Source: Pseudomonas fluorescens
Lineage (GTDB): Bacteria > Pseudomonadota > Gammaproteobacteria > Pseudomonadales > Pseudomonadaceae
NCBI RefSeq assembly: GCF_902497775.2
Contig: NZ_OZ024668.1
Coordinates: 3,185,826 to 3,249,825, forward strand
Length of the DNA: 64,000 nt
Reading direction: 5' to 3'
The stretch's first letter is position 1, and each line of letters begins with the position of its first letter. The translations under genes were made by a program, and so were the position numbers. Under the pieces are notes generated by a model. The model had not been told where the DNA came from. It worked only from the letters and a program-made list of their open reading frames with translations, and made no database searches. This document shows, piece by piece, positions 1-9,196 of the stretch.

Positions 1-162
1 ACCCCCCCTCCAGGCAATCGTAGATTGCACGTTTAGAAATTTACATTTGGTCACACTCCTCTCTAAGTTGTGCTCCGTGCAACCCAGCATTAACCCCATA
101 ACAACGGCGCGCCACCAATGGGCAACCAGTGCGCGTGGTTTTACTGATACCGGAGTAGACTA

Positions 163-1695
163 ATGATGGATCGTAATGGCTTCTCTCTTGATCGTCGGGG
201 CCTTCAAACCTCGCAGGAGTACCTGGCAAGCTTGAGGGATGGCAGGGAAGTCTGGATCAATGGCGAGCGCGTCGAGGATGTCACCGAACATCCGGCGTTT
301 CGCAATGCGGCGCTGATGAACGCACGCTTCTACGATGCGCTGCATGACCCCAAACTGCGCGACAAGCTCACCATCGAGATCGACGGTGCCCCTGGCCTGC
401 GCTGCCACCGCTTCTTTCAGGCGCCACGCACGGTCGAAGAACAGGTTGCAGCCCGCGACGCGATCGCCGAGACCGCGCGCCTGAGCTATGGCTGGATGGG
501 CCGCACCCCGGACTTCAAGGGCGCCTGGATCGGCACCTTCGGGCCTAACCGCGACCTCTATGGCGAGTACGCCGAAAACGCCACCCGCTGGTATAACTTC
601 AGCCGTGAACGCCTGCCGTTCATCAACCACGCCGTGGTCAACCCTCCGGTAGACCGCAACCAGGACCCGAACACCTCCAACGTGTTCGTGCGTGTCGACG
701 AAGAAACCGCGGACGGTCTCTACATCAGCGGCGCCAAAGTGGTAGCCACCGGCGCGGCACTGACCCAGTACACCTTCGTTGCTCACTACAACGTGATGTA
801 CCAGGACAAGAAGTACTCGCCGATCTTCATGATCCCCACCGGCGCAAAGGGCGTGAAGTTGATCTGCCGGACCTCTTACGAGCAGGCGGCGAGCAAGAAC
901 GGCAGCCCGTTCGACTACCCGCTGTCGAGCCGCATGGACGAGAACGACTGCATCCTGATTTTCGACCGCGCCTTCGTGCCATGGCAGGACGTGTTCATGT
1001 ATGGCGTAGAGATGTCCAACAGCTTCATCCAGAAGTCCGGCTTCTTCGGCCGTACCCTGATGCACGGCTGCACTCGCCTGGCGGTGAAGATGGACTTCAT
1101 CTGCGGGCTGTTCCTCAAGGCCGTGGAAATCTGCGGTACCCGCGACTTCCAGGGTGTGCAGGGCGCGGTGGGCGAAGCCATTGCCTTGCGCCACATGCTC
1201 TGGGGCCTGTCTGACTCCATGGCCTATCGCACCGAAAACTGGAACGAGGAATTCCTGCTGCCCAACCTCGAATCGGCATTGGCCTACCGCGCCACCGCCG
1301 GTGATGCCTACAGCCGGGTGATCAACCTGATCCGCAAGACCGTGGCCAGCGGCCTGATCTACCTGCCATCCCACGCCAAGGACTTCCTCAACCCCGAGGT
1401 GCGCCCCTTCCTCGACCAATACGCCCGCGGCTCCAACGGCATCGGCGCCGAAGAACGGGCCAAGACCCTCAAACTGCTCTGGGACGCGATCGGTACCGAG
1501 TTCGGTTCGCGCCACGAACTGTACGAGGTCAACTACTCCGGCAGCTACGAGAAGAGCCGCCTCGACACCCTGCACATTGCCAGCCATTCCGGGCGTACCG
1601 ATCAAATGCGCGCCCTGGCCGAGCAGTGCATGGCCGAGTACGACCTCAATGGCTGGACCGCGCCAGACTTCAAGAAGGCCTACGCGGCGCGTTGA
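163..1695 (+). CDS. HpaB/PvcC-family FADH2-dependent aromatic monooxygenase
   Basis: This 510-aa protein resembles the oxygenase component of 4-hydroxyphenylacetate 3-monooxygenase throughout. It has an N-terminal HpaB domain with an early SxxxYLxSLRDGR block, an acyl-CoA-dehydrogenase-like core and a C-terminal helical bundle; length is normal for the family. Such enzymes use reduced flavin and O2 to ortho-hydroxylate phenols in the cytosol. The start is the first ATG of an ATGATG pair, with CGGAG about 7 bases upstream. No flavin reductase (HpaC) is adjacent, so FADH2 must come from a reductase elsewhere. The substrate cannot be read from sequence: 4-hydroxyphenylacetate, a chlorophenol or a PvcC-type substrate are all possible. 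Confidence 0.85.
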   Translation: MMDRNGFSLDRRGLQTSQEYLASLRDGREVWINGERVEDVTEHPAFRNAALMNARFYDALHDPKLRDKLTIEIDGAPGLRCHRFFQAPRTVEEQVAARDAIAETARLSYGWMGRTPDFKGAWIGTFGPNRDLYGEYAENATRWYNFSRERLPFINHAVVNPPVDRNQDPNTSNVFVRVDEETADGLYISGAKVVATGAALTQYTFVAHYNVMYQDKKYSPIFMIPTGAKGVKLICRTSYEQAASKNGSPFDYPLSSRMDENDCILIFDRAFVPWQDVFMYGVEMSNSFIQKSGFFGRTLMHGCTRLAVKMDFICGLFLKAVEICGTRDFQGVQGAVGEAIALRHMLWGLSDSMAYRTENWNEEFLLPNLESALAYRATAGDAYSRVINLIRKTVASGLIYLPSHAKDFLNPEVRPFLDQYARGSNGIGAEERAKTLKLLWDAIGTEFGSRHELYEVNYSGSYEKSRLDTLHIASHSGRTDQMRALAEQCMAEYDLNGWTAPDFKKAYAAR

Positions 1696-2263
1696 GGCCC
1701 CCGCATAACTGAGCCGTGATTGTCGTCGCGGGGCTGTCGCTCGCAGGCCCATCTCGCCTGCGAGCGTCGCCCTTGCGCACGTGCGCCGCGCGCTTGAATT
1801 TGCGCACACCTGCATGTATGAATCCTTTCAGCGCTGCTGATGGATACACCTTAGAAGAACATTTCCAGCTTGTCGGCTGCGTTATCTGCAAAGGTCCATT
1901 GCGTGGTTGCGCGATGTGCAACCTGGACCGAATGAGTCCCGTGGAAAGTAATCCAGACCCGCGCGCAGAGGCCCATTGTTACTGTTTCACCAATAATGCT
2001 TTTCTGCCTTGAGCATTTATCCGAAAAAAACCTCCGCATAAACTGGGCTCAGTTTCCAGACAGCCCTAACGCGCCACACCCGCAAAGGCCAACCCTTTGT
2101 TCTAGAGCCTTCGGCGCCCCCACGCCGACTGATCACTCCCTTCCCCGCCAGCGCTTATCAGCATGACTCGCTGGTCACGATAGTTACCGCTGACAACTGA
2201 ATGCCTTGATCCCTGCGCAACCTTTGCGTGCACTTTCCATTGACTAACGGAACGTATTAAAAA
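1696..2263. other. Intergenic region without a supported gene
   Basis: This 568-bp spacer separates the monooxygenase and the PQQ dehydrogenase. Only short overlapping open frames with no ribosome-binding site or recognisable content are present. It presumably carries the dehydrogenase promoter, but I could not pick out a convincing -35/-10 pair. Confidence 0.6.
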
Positions 2264-4702
2264 ATGACGGATGACCATCAACCGCAAACTCGGAAGTTTG
2301 CCCTGAGCACGACCGCGAGGGTGCTGTTTTCCCTGCTTGTGCTGTTCATAGCGCTGGCAATGATTTACGGCGGATTCAAACTGGTTGCCCTGGGTGGCTC
2401 AAGTTACTACTTGATCGCGGGCCTGGCGTACTTGCTGCTGGCGGCGCTGATGTATTTGCGCAAAGGTAGTGGCATTGCCCTTTCGGCGATCATCGCCCTG
2501 GCAACCTGCGCCTGGGCGTTTTACGAAGTCGGTCAGTTCAGTTACTGGGAACTGCTGCCGCGCCTGGTGGTTCCGGCGATTATCCTGACCCTCAGCCTGT
2601 GGGTCGGCGCGACGTTCCCATCCACCTCATCAAGCACCCGACGCCTGGCCAACCGCTTCGGTTTTGCCGTGTTTGCGGCGCTGATCGCCACCTTCGTTGC
2701 GGCGTTCTATCCGCACGGTGCAATCTCCCACCCAGTCGCCGCATCGGCTGTGCCTGAGCCCAAGGAGCCCTGCTGCGCACCGGAAAACTGGGAATTCTTT
2801 GGCCGCAACGCCTCCGGCACCCGCTTTGCGCCGTTCAGCCAGATCACCCCGGCAAACGTCAAGGACCTGCAAGTTGCCTGGATCTACCGAACCGGCCGCA
2901 GGACCACCGGTGCCGGCGCCGGTGTAGACGAAAACACCCCGCTGCAGATCGGCAACGTGCTGTATTCGTGCACGCCGGAAAACCTGATCACCGCCCTGGA
3001 TGGCGATAGCGGCAAGCCGATCTGGAAGTTCGATCCGCACGCCAGTAGCGCAGAGCACGTGACGTGCCGCGGCGTGGGTTATTACGACATCGATAAGGAC
3101 GACAGCCTGAGCGCTGAAGTCAAAGCGTCGTACGGCGATCAGCAACAATGCCGTCAGCGTATTCTGGTGTCGTCTGTCGATGCCCGCTTGTTTGCCCTGG
3201 ATGCGCACACCGGCAACCTGTGTCCGAACTTTGGCGACAACGGCTACGTCGACCTGAAAAAAGGCATGGGCCCGACCGAGAACAGCAAGCGCTATCACCC
3301 GACCTCCCTGCCTGTGGTCATGGGCCACCTCACCGTGGTCGGCGGCTGGGTGCGCGACATCGTCGCCAAAGAGCCGTCTGGCGCAGTGCGTGCCTTCGAC
3401 GTGCTGAGCGGTGCGCTGGTGTGGGCCTGGGACATCGGTGCGCCTGAGAGCCAGGATACAAGCGCCAGTGACCATCAGTTCACCCTGGAAACCCCCAACG
3501 TCTGGACCATTCCGACCTACGACAAAGAACTGAACCTGGTCTACCTGCCCACCGGCAACGGCCCGCCTGACTATTGGGGTGGCGACCGTAACCAGGCCAA
3601 GGAAAAGTACGGCTCTGCCGTCGTCGCTGTCGATGCCTCGACCGGTAAAGCCAAATGGGTTTACCAGACCGTTCACCACGATGTGTGGGACTACGACCTG
3701 CCATCGCAGCCTGTGCTGTATGACATCAACAATGCCCAGGGCGAAAAAACCCCGGTGCTGATCCAGACCACCAAAACCGGCAACATCTTCGTACTCGATC
3801 GCCGCACCGGCCAGCCGGTCACTGAAGTTCAGGAGCGCCCGGTTCCCACTTCGCCAGCGGCAGAAGGCGAGCACCTGGCGCCGACTCAACCGCACTCGGT
3901 TGGCATGCCGGTGATTGGTGCCGAACCACTGACTGAAAAGTCCATGTGGGGCGTGAGCACCTTCGACCAACTCTACTGCCGGATCATGTTCAAGGACTCC
4001 GTTTACGTAGGCCCCTTCACGCCGCCGACCGAAAAACCCTACATCGAATGGCCGGGCTTGCTGGGCGGCATGAACTGGGGTGGCATCTCCATCGACGAAA
4101 ACACCGGCATGATGTTCGTCAACGACATGCGCGTACCGCTGCGCATGGCGCTGGTTACCAAGGAAAACACCAGCAAGTTCAAAGTCTCGACCGATGAAGT
4201 GCCGGGCTTCATGGGCACCATTCGCCCACAGGTTGCCGGCATCTATGGCGGCGTGAAAATCGACATTCTGCAGTCGCCACTGGGCGTGCCGTGCAACACT
4301 CCGCCTTTCGGCAGCATGAGCGCCATCGACCTGAACACGCAGAAACTGGTCTGGCAGGTACCGCTGGGCACTGTCCAGGACACCGGCCCACTGGGGATCA
4401 AAACCCACCTGCCGATCCCGCTGGGCATGCCAACGCTGGGCGGCCCGACCTCGACGGCCTCCGGGCTGGTGTTCTTTGCCGGCACCCAGGACTACTACCT
4501 GCGCGCGCTCGACTCGGCCACGGGTAAAGAAGTGTGGAAAGCCCGCCTGCCGGTAGGCGCCGTGGCGGCACCATTGATCTACCAGTCGCCGGCGACCGGC
4601 AAGCAGTATGTGGTGATCTCGGCGGGGGGCATGAGTCATTCGCCTGATGTTGGCGATTACATCATTGCTTATGCGTTGCCGGAGGGTGCTGGCAAGCAAT
4701 AA
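2264..4702 (+). CDS. Membrane-bound PQQ-dependent dehydrogenase, glucose/quinate/shikimate family
   Basis: The 812-aa protein begins with about five hydrophobic segments (roughly residues 15-150) and continues into an eight-bladed PQQ propeller starting near NWEFFGRNASGTRFAPF. These proteins sit in the inner membrane, oxidise polyols or sugars in the periplasm, and pass electrons to ubiquinone. The block GAGVDENTPLQIGN and the CRGVGYYDIDKDDSL stretch look more like quinate/shikimate dehydrogenase (QuiA) than glucose dehydrogenase (Gcd), but this is my impression and not a test. The length fits both. An ATG preceded by an A-rich stretch is used; the Shine-Dalgarno sequence is weak. A strong hairpin terminator follows. 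Confidence 0.88.
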   Translation: MTDDHQPQTRKFALSTTARVLFSLLVLFIALAMIYGGFKLVALGGSSYYLIAGLAYLLLAALMYLRKGSGIALSAIIALATCAWAFYEVGQFSYWELLPRLVVPAIILTLSLWVGATFPSTSSSTRRLANRFGFAVFAALIATFVAAFYPHGAISHPVAASAVPEPKEPCCAPENWEFFGRNASGTRFAPFSQITPANVKDLQVAWIYRTGRRTTGAGAGVDENTPLQIGNVLYSCTPENLITALDGDSGKPIWKFDPHASSAEHVTCRGVGYYDIDKDDSLSAEVKASYGDQQQCRQRILVSSVDARLFALDAHTGNLCPNFGDNGYVDLKKGMGPTENSKRYHPTSLPVVMGHLTVVGGWVRDIVAKEPSGAVRAFDVLSGALVWAWDIGAPESQDTSASDHQFTLETPNVWTIPTYDKELNLVYLPTGNGPPDYWGGDRNQAKEKYGSAVVAVDASTGKAKWVYQTVHHDVWDYDLPSQPVLYDINNAQGEKTPVLIQTTKTGNIFVLDRRTGQPVTEVQERPVPTSPAAEGEHLAPTQPHSVGMPVIGAEPLTEKSMWGVSTFDQLYCRIMFKDSVYVGPFTPPTEKPYIEWPGLLGGMNWGGISIDENTGMMFVNDMRVPLRMALVTKENTSKFKVSTDEVPGFMGTIRPQVAGIYGGVKIDILQSPLGVPCNTPPFGSMSAIDLNTQKLVWQVPLGTVQDTGPLGIKTHLPIPLGMPTLGGPTSTASGLVFFAGTQDYYLRALDSATGKEVWKARLPVGAVAAPLIYQSPATGKQYVVISAGGMSHSPDVGDYIIAYALPEGAGKQ

Positions 4703-4725
4703 GCCCTGGGTTGACGCCACCTAAA

Positions 4726-4756
4726 AATAGTCCCCGGTTTCGGGGATTATTTTTTA
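4726..4756. terminator. Bidirectional rho-independent terminator
   Basis: A GC-rich stem TCCCCG/CGGGGA with a GTTT loop is flanked by A-rich and T-rich arms (AATAG... and ...TTATTTTTT). It can end both the dehydrogenase gene and the convergent DUF2513-like gene. Confidence 0.85.
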
Positions 4757-4776
4757 AGGGCTTCAGTGATCAGCTG

Positions 4777-5082
4777 TCACTTGTTATCGAGGTAGTCATG
4801 CCCTGCCCAGGTGAGCATGAAGTAGTCGCTGTCCATTGCATCTTCATCTTCGCTTTCATCCTCGGCTTCCGTTTCACCCATGACCATATTCACGAAGCCT
4901 GCGTCTTCAAGCAGGTAAAGGTGATAGTCGACGGTCGCCGCCATGTCACCCTGGACCAATGAGCGAGGCAACTCGCGCTCGGCGAAGGAATACAAGTCGG
5001 AACGGAAAACCCCCGTGCCATCGCCATCGTGCTTGATAATCAGCTCAAGGATCGTCTTCGCAACGGTTTCAGATCTTTGCAT
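4777..5082 (-). CDS. DUF2513-like winged-helix protein
   Basis: This is a 101-aa cytosolic protein. Residues 1-65 read as a winged helix (ETVAKTILELIIKHDG, then a DYHLYLLEDAGFV helix). An acidic linker of Glu/Asp residues follows, then LTWAGHDYLD, the closing motif typical of DUF2513 proteins. AGGAG lies 5 bases before the ATG. It is the last gene of a minus-strand run after two membrane-protein genes. Function is unknown; DNA binding is inferred only from the fold pattern. Confidence 0.6.
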   Translation of the reverse strand: MQRSETVAKTILELIIKHDGDGTGVFRSDLYSFAERELPRSLVQGDMAATVDYHLYLLEDAGFVNMVMGETEAEDESEDEDAMDSDYFMLTWAGHDYLDNK

Positions 5083-5132
5083 GCTTGCTCCTTAATGAGA
5101 GTAACTGGTTGATTGAACCGACCCGGTGCAGA

Positions 5133-5750
5133 TCACGCATACTCCCAGTCCCGTTCCAGATACTCAACCTCGGCGGGCAACAGCTCACGCAGCAGGGCCA
5201 GGCACTGCTCGAACATCGCCTTGTCGGGCAGGCGCAACTCGAAACCGATGGCCAGGTCGCTGATATGCGGGACCAGGATGCAACGCTTGCGGTCAATGGT
5301 CAGGTAGCGATATTGCTCCCAACCCGGGCCGTACTCATGCTTCATGCAGGCTTCGGGTGACGGCGGCACCATCTCACGGGTGAGCAGGATGTAGGCGATA
5401 AACAGCGGGGTCGCCAACAGCCACCAGGTGCCGGTAGCAACCGCCAGCCAGAGCATGACCACCGCCTCGATCACCACAACGACCACGATAGTGTTTCTGG
5501 CGGCGCGATCGGAACGCACGTACTTGCTGATCGTTATGCCGTGACGGGTAAGCTGGAACATGAGGTGAGTTCTGACGCTCACCAACAGCAACCCCAGGAC
5601 GTACATCCCGGCACAGAACGCGTAGAGCCAATTGTCGCTCCCCAGCCAACTAAACATAACGGCTACCCCGAGCACGGCGAGGGTAATCACCAGGATGCTG
5701 ATGCGCAGGTCCTTGGGCGCAATCAGGCGAGCCTTGATCGACCAGTTCAT
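5133..5750 (-). CDS. Hypothetical membrane protein
   Basis: With the ATG at 5750 the protein has 205 residues. Two adjacent hydrophobic segments near residues 15-60 and another pair near 85-125 are followed by a soluble C-terminal half containing a YGPGWEQYRYLTIDRKR stretch, a layout reminiscent of YcxB-like membrane proteins. The frame stays open further upstream, but a longer version would overlap the well-supported small gene at 5854-6036. No clear ribosome-binding site precedes 5750, so the start is uncertain. It may be co-transcribed with its neighbours on this strand. Confidence 0.6.
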   Translation of the reverse strand: MNWSIKARLIAPKDLRISILVITLAVLGVAVMFSWLGSDNWLYAFCAGMYVLGLLLVSVRTHLMFQLTRHGITISKYVRSDRAARNTIVVVVVIEAVVMLWLAVATGTWWLLATPLFIAYILLTREMVPPSPEACMKHEYGPGWEQYRYLTIDRKRCILVPHISDLAIGFELRLPDKAMFEQCLALLRELLPAEVEYLERDWEYA

Positions 5751-5853
5751 CAACGTTTCGGGGGGCGTAGTTGCGAGGGAATCAGATGGATCGGCCGGTT
5801 GTGGGTTTTGCACGGATATCCTTATCTTGAACAGTGATACTGTCGCCAGCCAC

Positions 5854-6036
5854 TCACGCTGGTCGACGTCTTGACCAGAACTGGGTCGCAACCACCACAA
5901 CACCGGGAATGAGCAGGCCCAGGCCGGTGTAAGCGAATGCAGGTTGTCCGGACAGGCCCACGGCGATGAAGCCGGCGCCCATGGCAATGAGTGGACCGCC
6001 GGCAAGGATGAAAGGCTTTTTGCTTGGGTTGTTCAT
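5854..6036 (-). CDS. Small two-helix membrane protein
   Basis: The 60-aa protein starts MNNPSKKPF and holds two hydrophobic stretches separated by a short SGQPAFAY loop, ending in the basic tail WSRRRP. An excellent ribosome-binding site, AAGGAGG, lies 6 bases before the ATG, the best evidence that it is real. It heads the minus-strand group running to 4777. No family recognised. Confidence 0.65.
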   Translation of the reverse strand: MNNPSKKPFILAGGPLIAMGAGFIAVGLSGQPAFAYTGLGLLIPGVVVVATQFWSRRRPA

Positions 6037-6109
6037 ATCAATCCTCCTTGTTGATCTGACTCCATGTTAAACCAGAGTGTCTCATGCACTTTCAAAAGAC
6101 AGGTAAACA

Positions 6110-6736
6110 ATGAAGCAAGCCAGGCTGATTCGCCACGGCGAAAGCGCTGCAAACGCAGGCGAAGCCAGTCGCGATCACGCGAGCATTCCCCTTACCCAGA
6201 AGGGACTCGAACAAGCGCAACGGGTAGCCCGTTCTTTCGCCCAGGCGCCGCAGTTGATCGTTGCCTCACCGTTCTCCCGGGCCCAGGCAACCGCCAGGGC
6301 AACAGCAACGGCCTTCCCTGCTGTGCCGTTCGAGACATGGGCGATTCAAGAGTTCACCTACCTGGAGCCAGCGCGCTGCGCGAACACAACAGTTGCGCAA
6401 CGGCGGGACTGGGTCGAGGAGTATTGGGCCAGGTCAGACCCTGCGTTCCGGGATGGAGCGGGAGCGGAGTCGTTTTTGGACTTCATATGGCGGGCGAAAG
6501 CCTTTCTGGATCGACTCGCCGCGCATCCCGCCGAGGATATTGCAGTGTTTTCACATGGGCAGTTCATCAACGCCGTTGCCTGGTTGCTTGAGCGCAAGCC
6601 AGAAGACATTGATGGTAGGGCAATGACTGAGTGGCGGGAGTATGAGATTGCCAACCATGTGCCAAATTGTGGGGGGTATCAGTTGGTTTGGGATCCAGAC
6701 GATGCCATGTTTCGGACACATGCCTGTACGCCCTAG
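6110..6736 (+). CDS. Histidine phosphatase superfamily protein
   Basis: The 208-aa protein has the phosphatase signature RHGES at residues 8-12, a second catalytic arginine in SPFSRAQATA, and the distal histidine in VFSHGQFINA. This is the phosphoglycerate-mutase/phosphatase fold, in which the first histidine forms a phospho-enzyme. It is a stand-alone gene transcribed away from the small membrane gene at 6036. The substrate cannot be inferred; members act on small phospho-metabolites or phosphoproteins. Confidence 0.85.
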   Translation: MKQARLIRHGESAANAGEASRDHASIPLTQKGLEQAQRVARSFAQAPQLIVASPFSRAQATARATATAFPAVPFETWAIQEFTYLEPARCANTTVAQRRDWVEEYWARSDPAFRDGAGAESFLDFIWRAKAFLDRLAAHPAEDIAVFSHGQFINAVAWLLERKPEDIDGRAMTEWREYEIANHVPNCGGYQLVWDPDDAMFRTHACTP

Positions 6737-6755
6737 TTGATCGCTGAAGACGCCG

Positions 6756-6956
6756 CTACTCCACGCTCTTTGCCCTGGACCGCTCACACGCCAACCTCAG
6801 CCTTTCATGAGCATCGGGCGGCATCGGCGCAGTCATCATGGCCCTGTACGTCATGCAGGCATCGGTTTCAGGCACTGGGCCGGTTGGCTGCTTCGCATCA
6901 CTGAAGGCGCAGCCTGCCAATAGCGCCACTGCCAAAGCGCCGACTATCACGCGCAT
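6756..6956 (-). CDS. Small lipoprotein
   Basis: The 66-aa protein has a short basic start (MRV), a hydrophobic core and the lipobox LLAGC with the acylated cysteine near residue 16. The mature part contains two further cysteines, in DACMTYR and LACERSR, which could form one disulfide. It should be anchored in the envelope. Function unknown. Confidence 0.6.
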   Translation of the reverse strand: MRVIVGALAVALLAGCAFSDAKQPTGPVPETDACMTYRAMMTAPMPPDAHERLRLACERSRAKSVE

Positions 6957-7084
6957 GTGATCCCTCCGTTGAAATGGGTGACTGTAGCGCGAGCCTGGGG
7001 GGCAGCCAAATGCAAAAAGCCCAGCGCGGGGCTGGGCTGATGCTGGACTACTTTACTAGCGATGGACAGATAGAAGAAGACGTC

Positions 7085-7495
7085 TCAACGGTCATTCTTT
7101 GAGGACGAACTGACCGCATTTCTCAGACCTTTGGAATTATGATCGCCTGGGGTAGTTCGAGAAATAGCAGTCGACTTTGACAGGCCACGAGTGTCATTGG
7201 AGTGGGCGATACCAGAGGTAGCGGAACCATGGCCATTATCGTCGTTCCGGTCGCTGCCGTAGCGATTGCCGCTTACTCCATGATCGCGGGTTGCCTTACC
7301 TGCATGATCACCTCCAAAGCCATCCCCCTTGCCGCCTTGGCCGCCCCGGCCTCCGCCGTGTCCGCCACCATTACCTCCACCATGGCCACCGTCTTTCGCG
7401 TAGGCTGAGCCAATGGGCGAAAACTCAGCAGGCAGCAGCGCAGTTGCCCCCAGTGCAAACGCACACGCAAAGACAGCTACAAAGGTTTTTCTCAT
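7085..7495 (-). CDS. Secreted glycine-rich hypothetical protein
   Basis: The start at 7495 (MRKTFVAVF) is supported by GGAGG about 9 bases upstream and gives 136 residues. The first 30 residues form a signal peptide ending near AYA, followed by a run of GG/GH/GN units (about residues 34-60) and a Ser/Asn/Asp/Arg-rich, probably disordered tail. Proteins of this composition are common in Pseudomonas periplasm or outside the cell; no enzymatic motif is visible. Confidence 0.6.
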   Translation of the reverse strand: MRKTFVAVFACAFALGATALLPAEFSPIGSAYAKDGGHGGGNGGGHGGGRGGQGGKGDGFGGDHAGKATRDHGVSGNRYGSDRNDDNGHGSATSGIAHSNDTRGLSKSTAISRTTPGDHNSKGLRNAVSSSSKNDR

Positions 7496-7647
7496 GATTC
7501 GAACGCCTCCAGAGGCGATGGTTGATGTGCCATGTGATTCAAAATCAGAGCTAAAGTTCTGATGGGGCGACGGAATGCGTCCAGGCACTCGCGAGCCTCA
7601 TTTCTCGTCCCGATGACGCAATGCAAGGCGTGCGTGTTCTCAAGGCT

Positions 7648-7694
7648 CTATTTTTCGACCCTCAGAAACGCAAACAGCCCTGATTAATCAGGGC
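7648..7694. repeat. Direct repeat copy 1 with terminator hairpin
   Basis: The block beginning CTATTTTTCGACCCTCAG and ending in the hairpin GCCCTGA-TTAA-TCAGGGC recurs almost unchanged at 8567-8613. The similarity extends about 15 bases upstream in both copies (GCGTGTTC...). The hairpin can terminate minus-strand transcription. The two copies bracket about 0.9 kb holding a membrane-protein gene and an integrase fragment. Confidence 0.7.
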
Positions 7695-7795
7695 CCACCC
7701 CAGCGAGGGTCACCATTGTCCATCACCTACCCAAGCGTCTGCAGCGGCATTGAAACTGCGCCTTCCCCTCCCCCGGGATAGGCCTGTATCCAACC

Positions 7796-8257
7796 TCAAT
7801 CCCGCTTAGCTTTTTGCGTATCCTGCGCAGGACTGTAGGCCAATCGATTCTCGCTTAATCGGCGAAGAGGCGACCGCTTCATCCAAGGCAGCGCGCTATG
7901 GAAAGCAACCAGCTGTATAGCCCAGAAGACAAGGCAGAAGATCGATCCTTCGCCCTTGCTCAAAGGGAGTTCAAAAGCAATTGCCACCCCCGCGAACATG
8001 ATGCTGGCAAAGAAAAAGCCGGTGGCCATGGCATTGACGAAGAAATTTAGCCTGTACCAATGATCTGGAATTAGCTCCAGTGGCCCCATGGCAATCAGAG
8101 CAATTCCGAGCGGCATGGAAAACGTGACCAATGACGCGGATGGCTCTGCGTACTGGAGGAAAACTATCCAAATCGCGAGCCCTACGAATGATGCAGTTCG
8201 TGTTTTCGTCGCCACTATTCGTGAGCCAAACGCTCTGACTGATTCCCACAGCCCCAT
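7796..8257 (-). CDS. Hypothetical multi-pass membrane protein
   Basis: The ATG at 8257 (MGLWESVRAFGSR) is preceded by GGAGAG at good spacing and gives 153 residues; the frame continues upstream without support. About four hydrophobic segments lie between residues 25 and 130, followed by a basic C-terminus. It is enclosed by the direct repeats at 7648 and 8567, so it may have arrived as a small islet. No family recognised. Confidence 0.5.
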   Translation of the reverse strand: MGLWESVRAFGSRIVATKTRTASFVGLAIWIVFLQYAEPSASLVTFSMPLGIALIAMGPLELIPDHWYRLNFFVNAMATGFFFASIMFAGVAIAFELPLSKGEGSIFCLVFWAIQLVAFHSALPWMKRSPLRRLSENRLAYSPAQDTQKAKRD

Positions 8258-8332
8258 AAGCACTCTCCGCGTTTGGGAAGCGGCGAAGGATAACACTCCT
8301 ATTCAACGAGTCACGCCCCCCCGGCGAGGGCG

Positions 8333-8460
8333 GCATCTTTGACCGATATGAGCGGGATGTCATCCCGAAGAAGGCTGAGAAAACCCAAAAGGACAACCTG
8401 GGCGGACTACGACAGCTTCGGCCACTCTTCAATGATGCGCCGATCGATGCCATTGCCCCT
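8333..8460 (+). pseudogene. Phage-type integrase fragment
   Basis: The translated segment reads IFDRYERDVIPKKAEKTQKD and continues NLGGLRQLRPLFNDAPIDAI. It matches, nearly residue for residue, the other integrase remnant in this window (around 11190-11240 and 12476-12540). It corresponds to the SAM-like core-binding domain of a tyrosine recombinase; both N-terminal and catalytic parts are missing. Confidence 0.7.
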
Positions 8461-8566
8461 GCCCTGGTTGCTCGGAGCGGTCGCGAAGCCGAGCAAATAT
8501 CAATAGTTTTAGGACGCGTCCGAAAACTAATCGCCTTAAGTTATTCCCAAGCGTGTTCCCAGGGCC

Positions 8567-8613
8567 CTATTTTTCGACCCTCAGAAACGCAAAAAGCCCT
8601 GAATAATCAGGGC
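8567..8613. repeat. Direct repeat copy 2 with terminator hairpin
   Basis: This is the partner of the repeat at 7648-7694. Here the hairpin GCCCTGA-ATAA-TCAGGGC sits directly downstream, on the minus strand, of a tRNA 3'-end fragment. That is the natural place for a tRNA terminator and suggests the repeat derives from sequence next to a tRNA attachment site. Confidence 0.7.
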
Positions 8614-8621
8614 TTTGAAGA

Positions 8622-8644
8622 TGGCGGAAGCGTAGAGATTCGAA
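8622..8644 (-). other. tRNA 3'-end fragment, probable attachment-site remnant
   Basis: On the minus strand TTCGAATCTCTACGCTTCCG followed by CCA has the T-loop, the 3' half of the T-stem, an acceptor strand and an encoded CCA. The bases upstream (AAGGG) cannot pair with CTCTA, and no anticodon arm is present. It is therefore only the terminal part of a tRNA, as left at the end of an integrated element. Confidence 0.5.
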
Positions 8645-9196
8645 CCCTTATCCAAGGCCCTCCCCCTTTTCGGAGATCTGGGCGTTCTTGATCTCCTACC
8701 GCTTATGCCCGTTTAACCTAACAAAATCGGGCCTTTATCGCAAACATTCGATCGTCTGTTAAGCATGCATCTGACTGCACGCTTTACTTATTGCTCCCGA
8801 TTAGCCTCATGCAGCCTAAGATGCACCCATTGCGGTAGCAGGGTCAGTTTAGACCGTGGTGCGAGGATTCCCAGCACACAGACATTTACCAAAAATTGTC
8901 ATCAATACGGCAGTCGATTCACCCCGATATTCTCCCTACGGTTTGCCACCAACATTCCCCCGGACGACATCTGTCACCGCGCCATCATTACCAATTGGCC
9001 ATATTCTGGATGCACCACCCTTAGCAGCGACCGCAAATTCGTCCGAGGACTGTCACCTTTCGAGCCCTAAGCCGCAGCGGATACCGCACACAGAGCTGGC
9101 ATGAATAGTGCCATTAGGCCATCATGCGTTAGATAATCACCGCCCACCCCATAGGCCGGCTACGAGCTTTATCAAAGGACGAATAGGAGCTGATTG
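8645..9196. other. Gene-free stretch
   Basis: About 550 bases follow the tRNA fragment. Overlapping frames near 8765-9104 lack ribosome-binding sites and family-like content. I see no repeat or strong hairpin. It is likely accessory scrap. Confidence 0.5.

Noticed and set aside
160..1815. 551-codon open frame on the minus strand opposite the monooxygenase
   Set aside because: Composition (Val/Gly/Ala/Arg/His-rich) is that of an antisense shadow of a GC-rich gene, with no domain or ribosome-binding site.
2630..4720. 696-codon minus-strand frame opposite the PQQ dehydrogenase
   Set aside because: Another GC-driven shadow. The plus-strand protein shows full family conservation.
8622..8720. Complete tRNA gene on the minus strand
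   Set aside because: Only the T-loop and acceptor end are present. The T-stem cannot pair and there is no anticodon arm.
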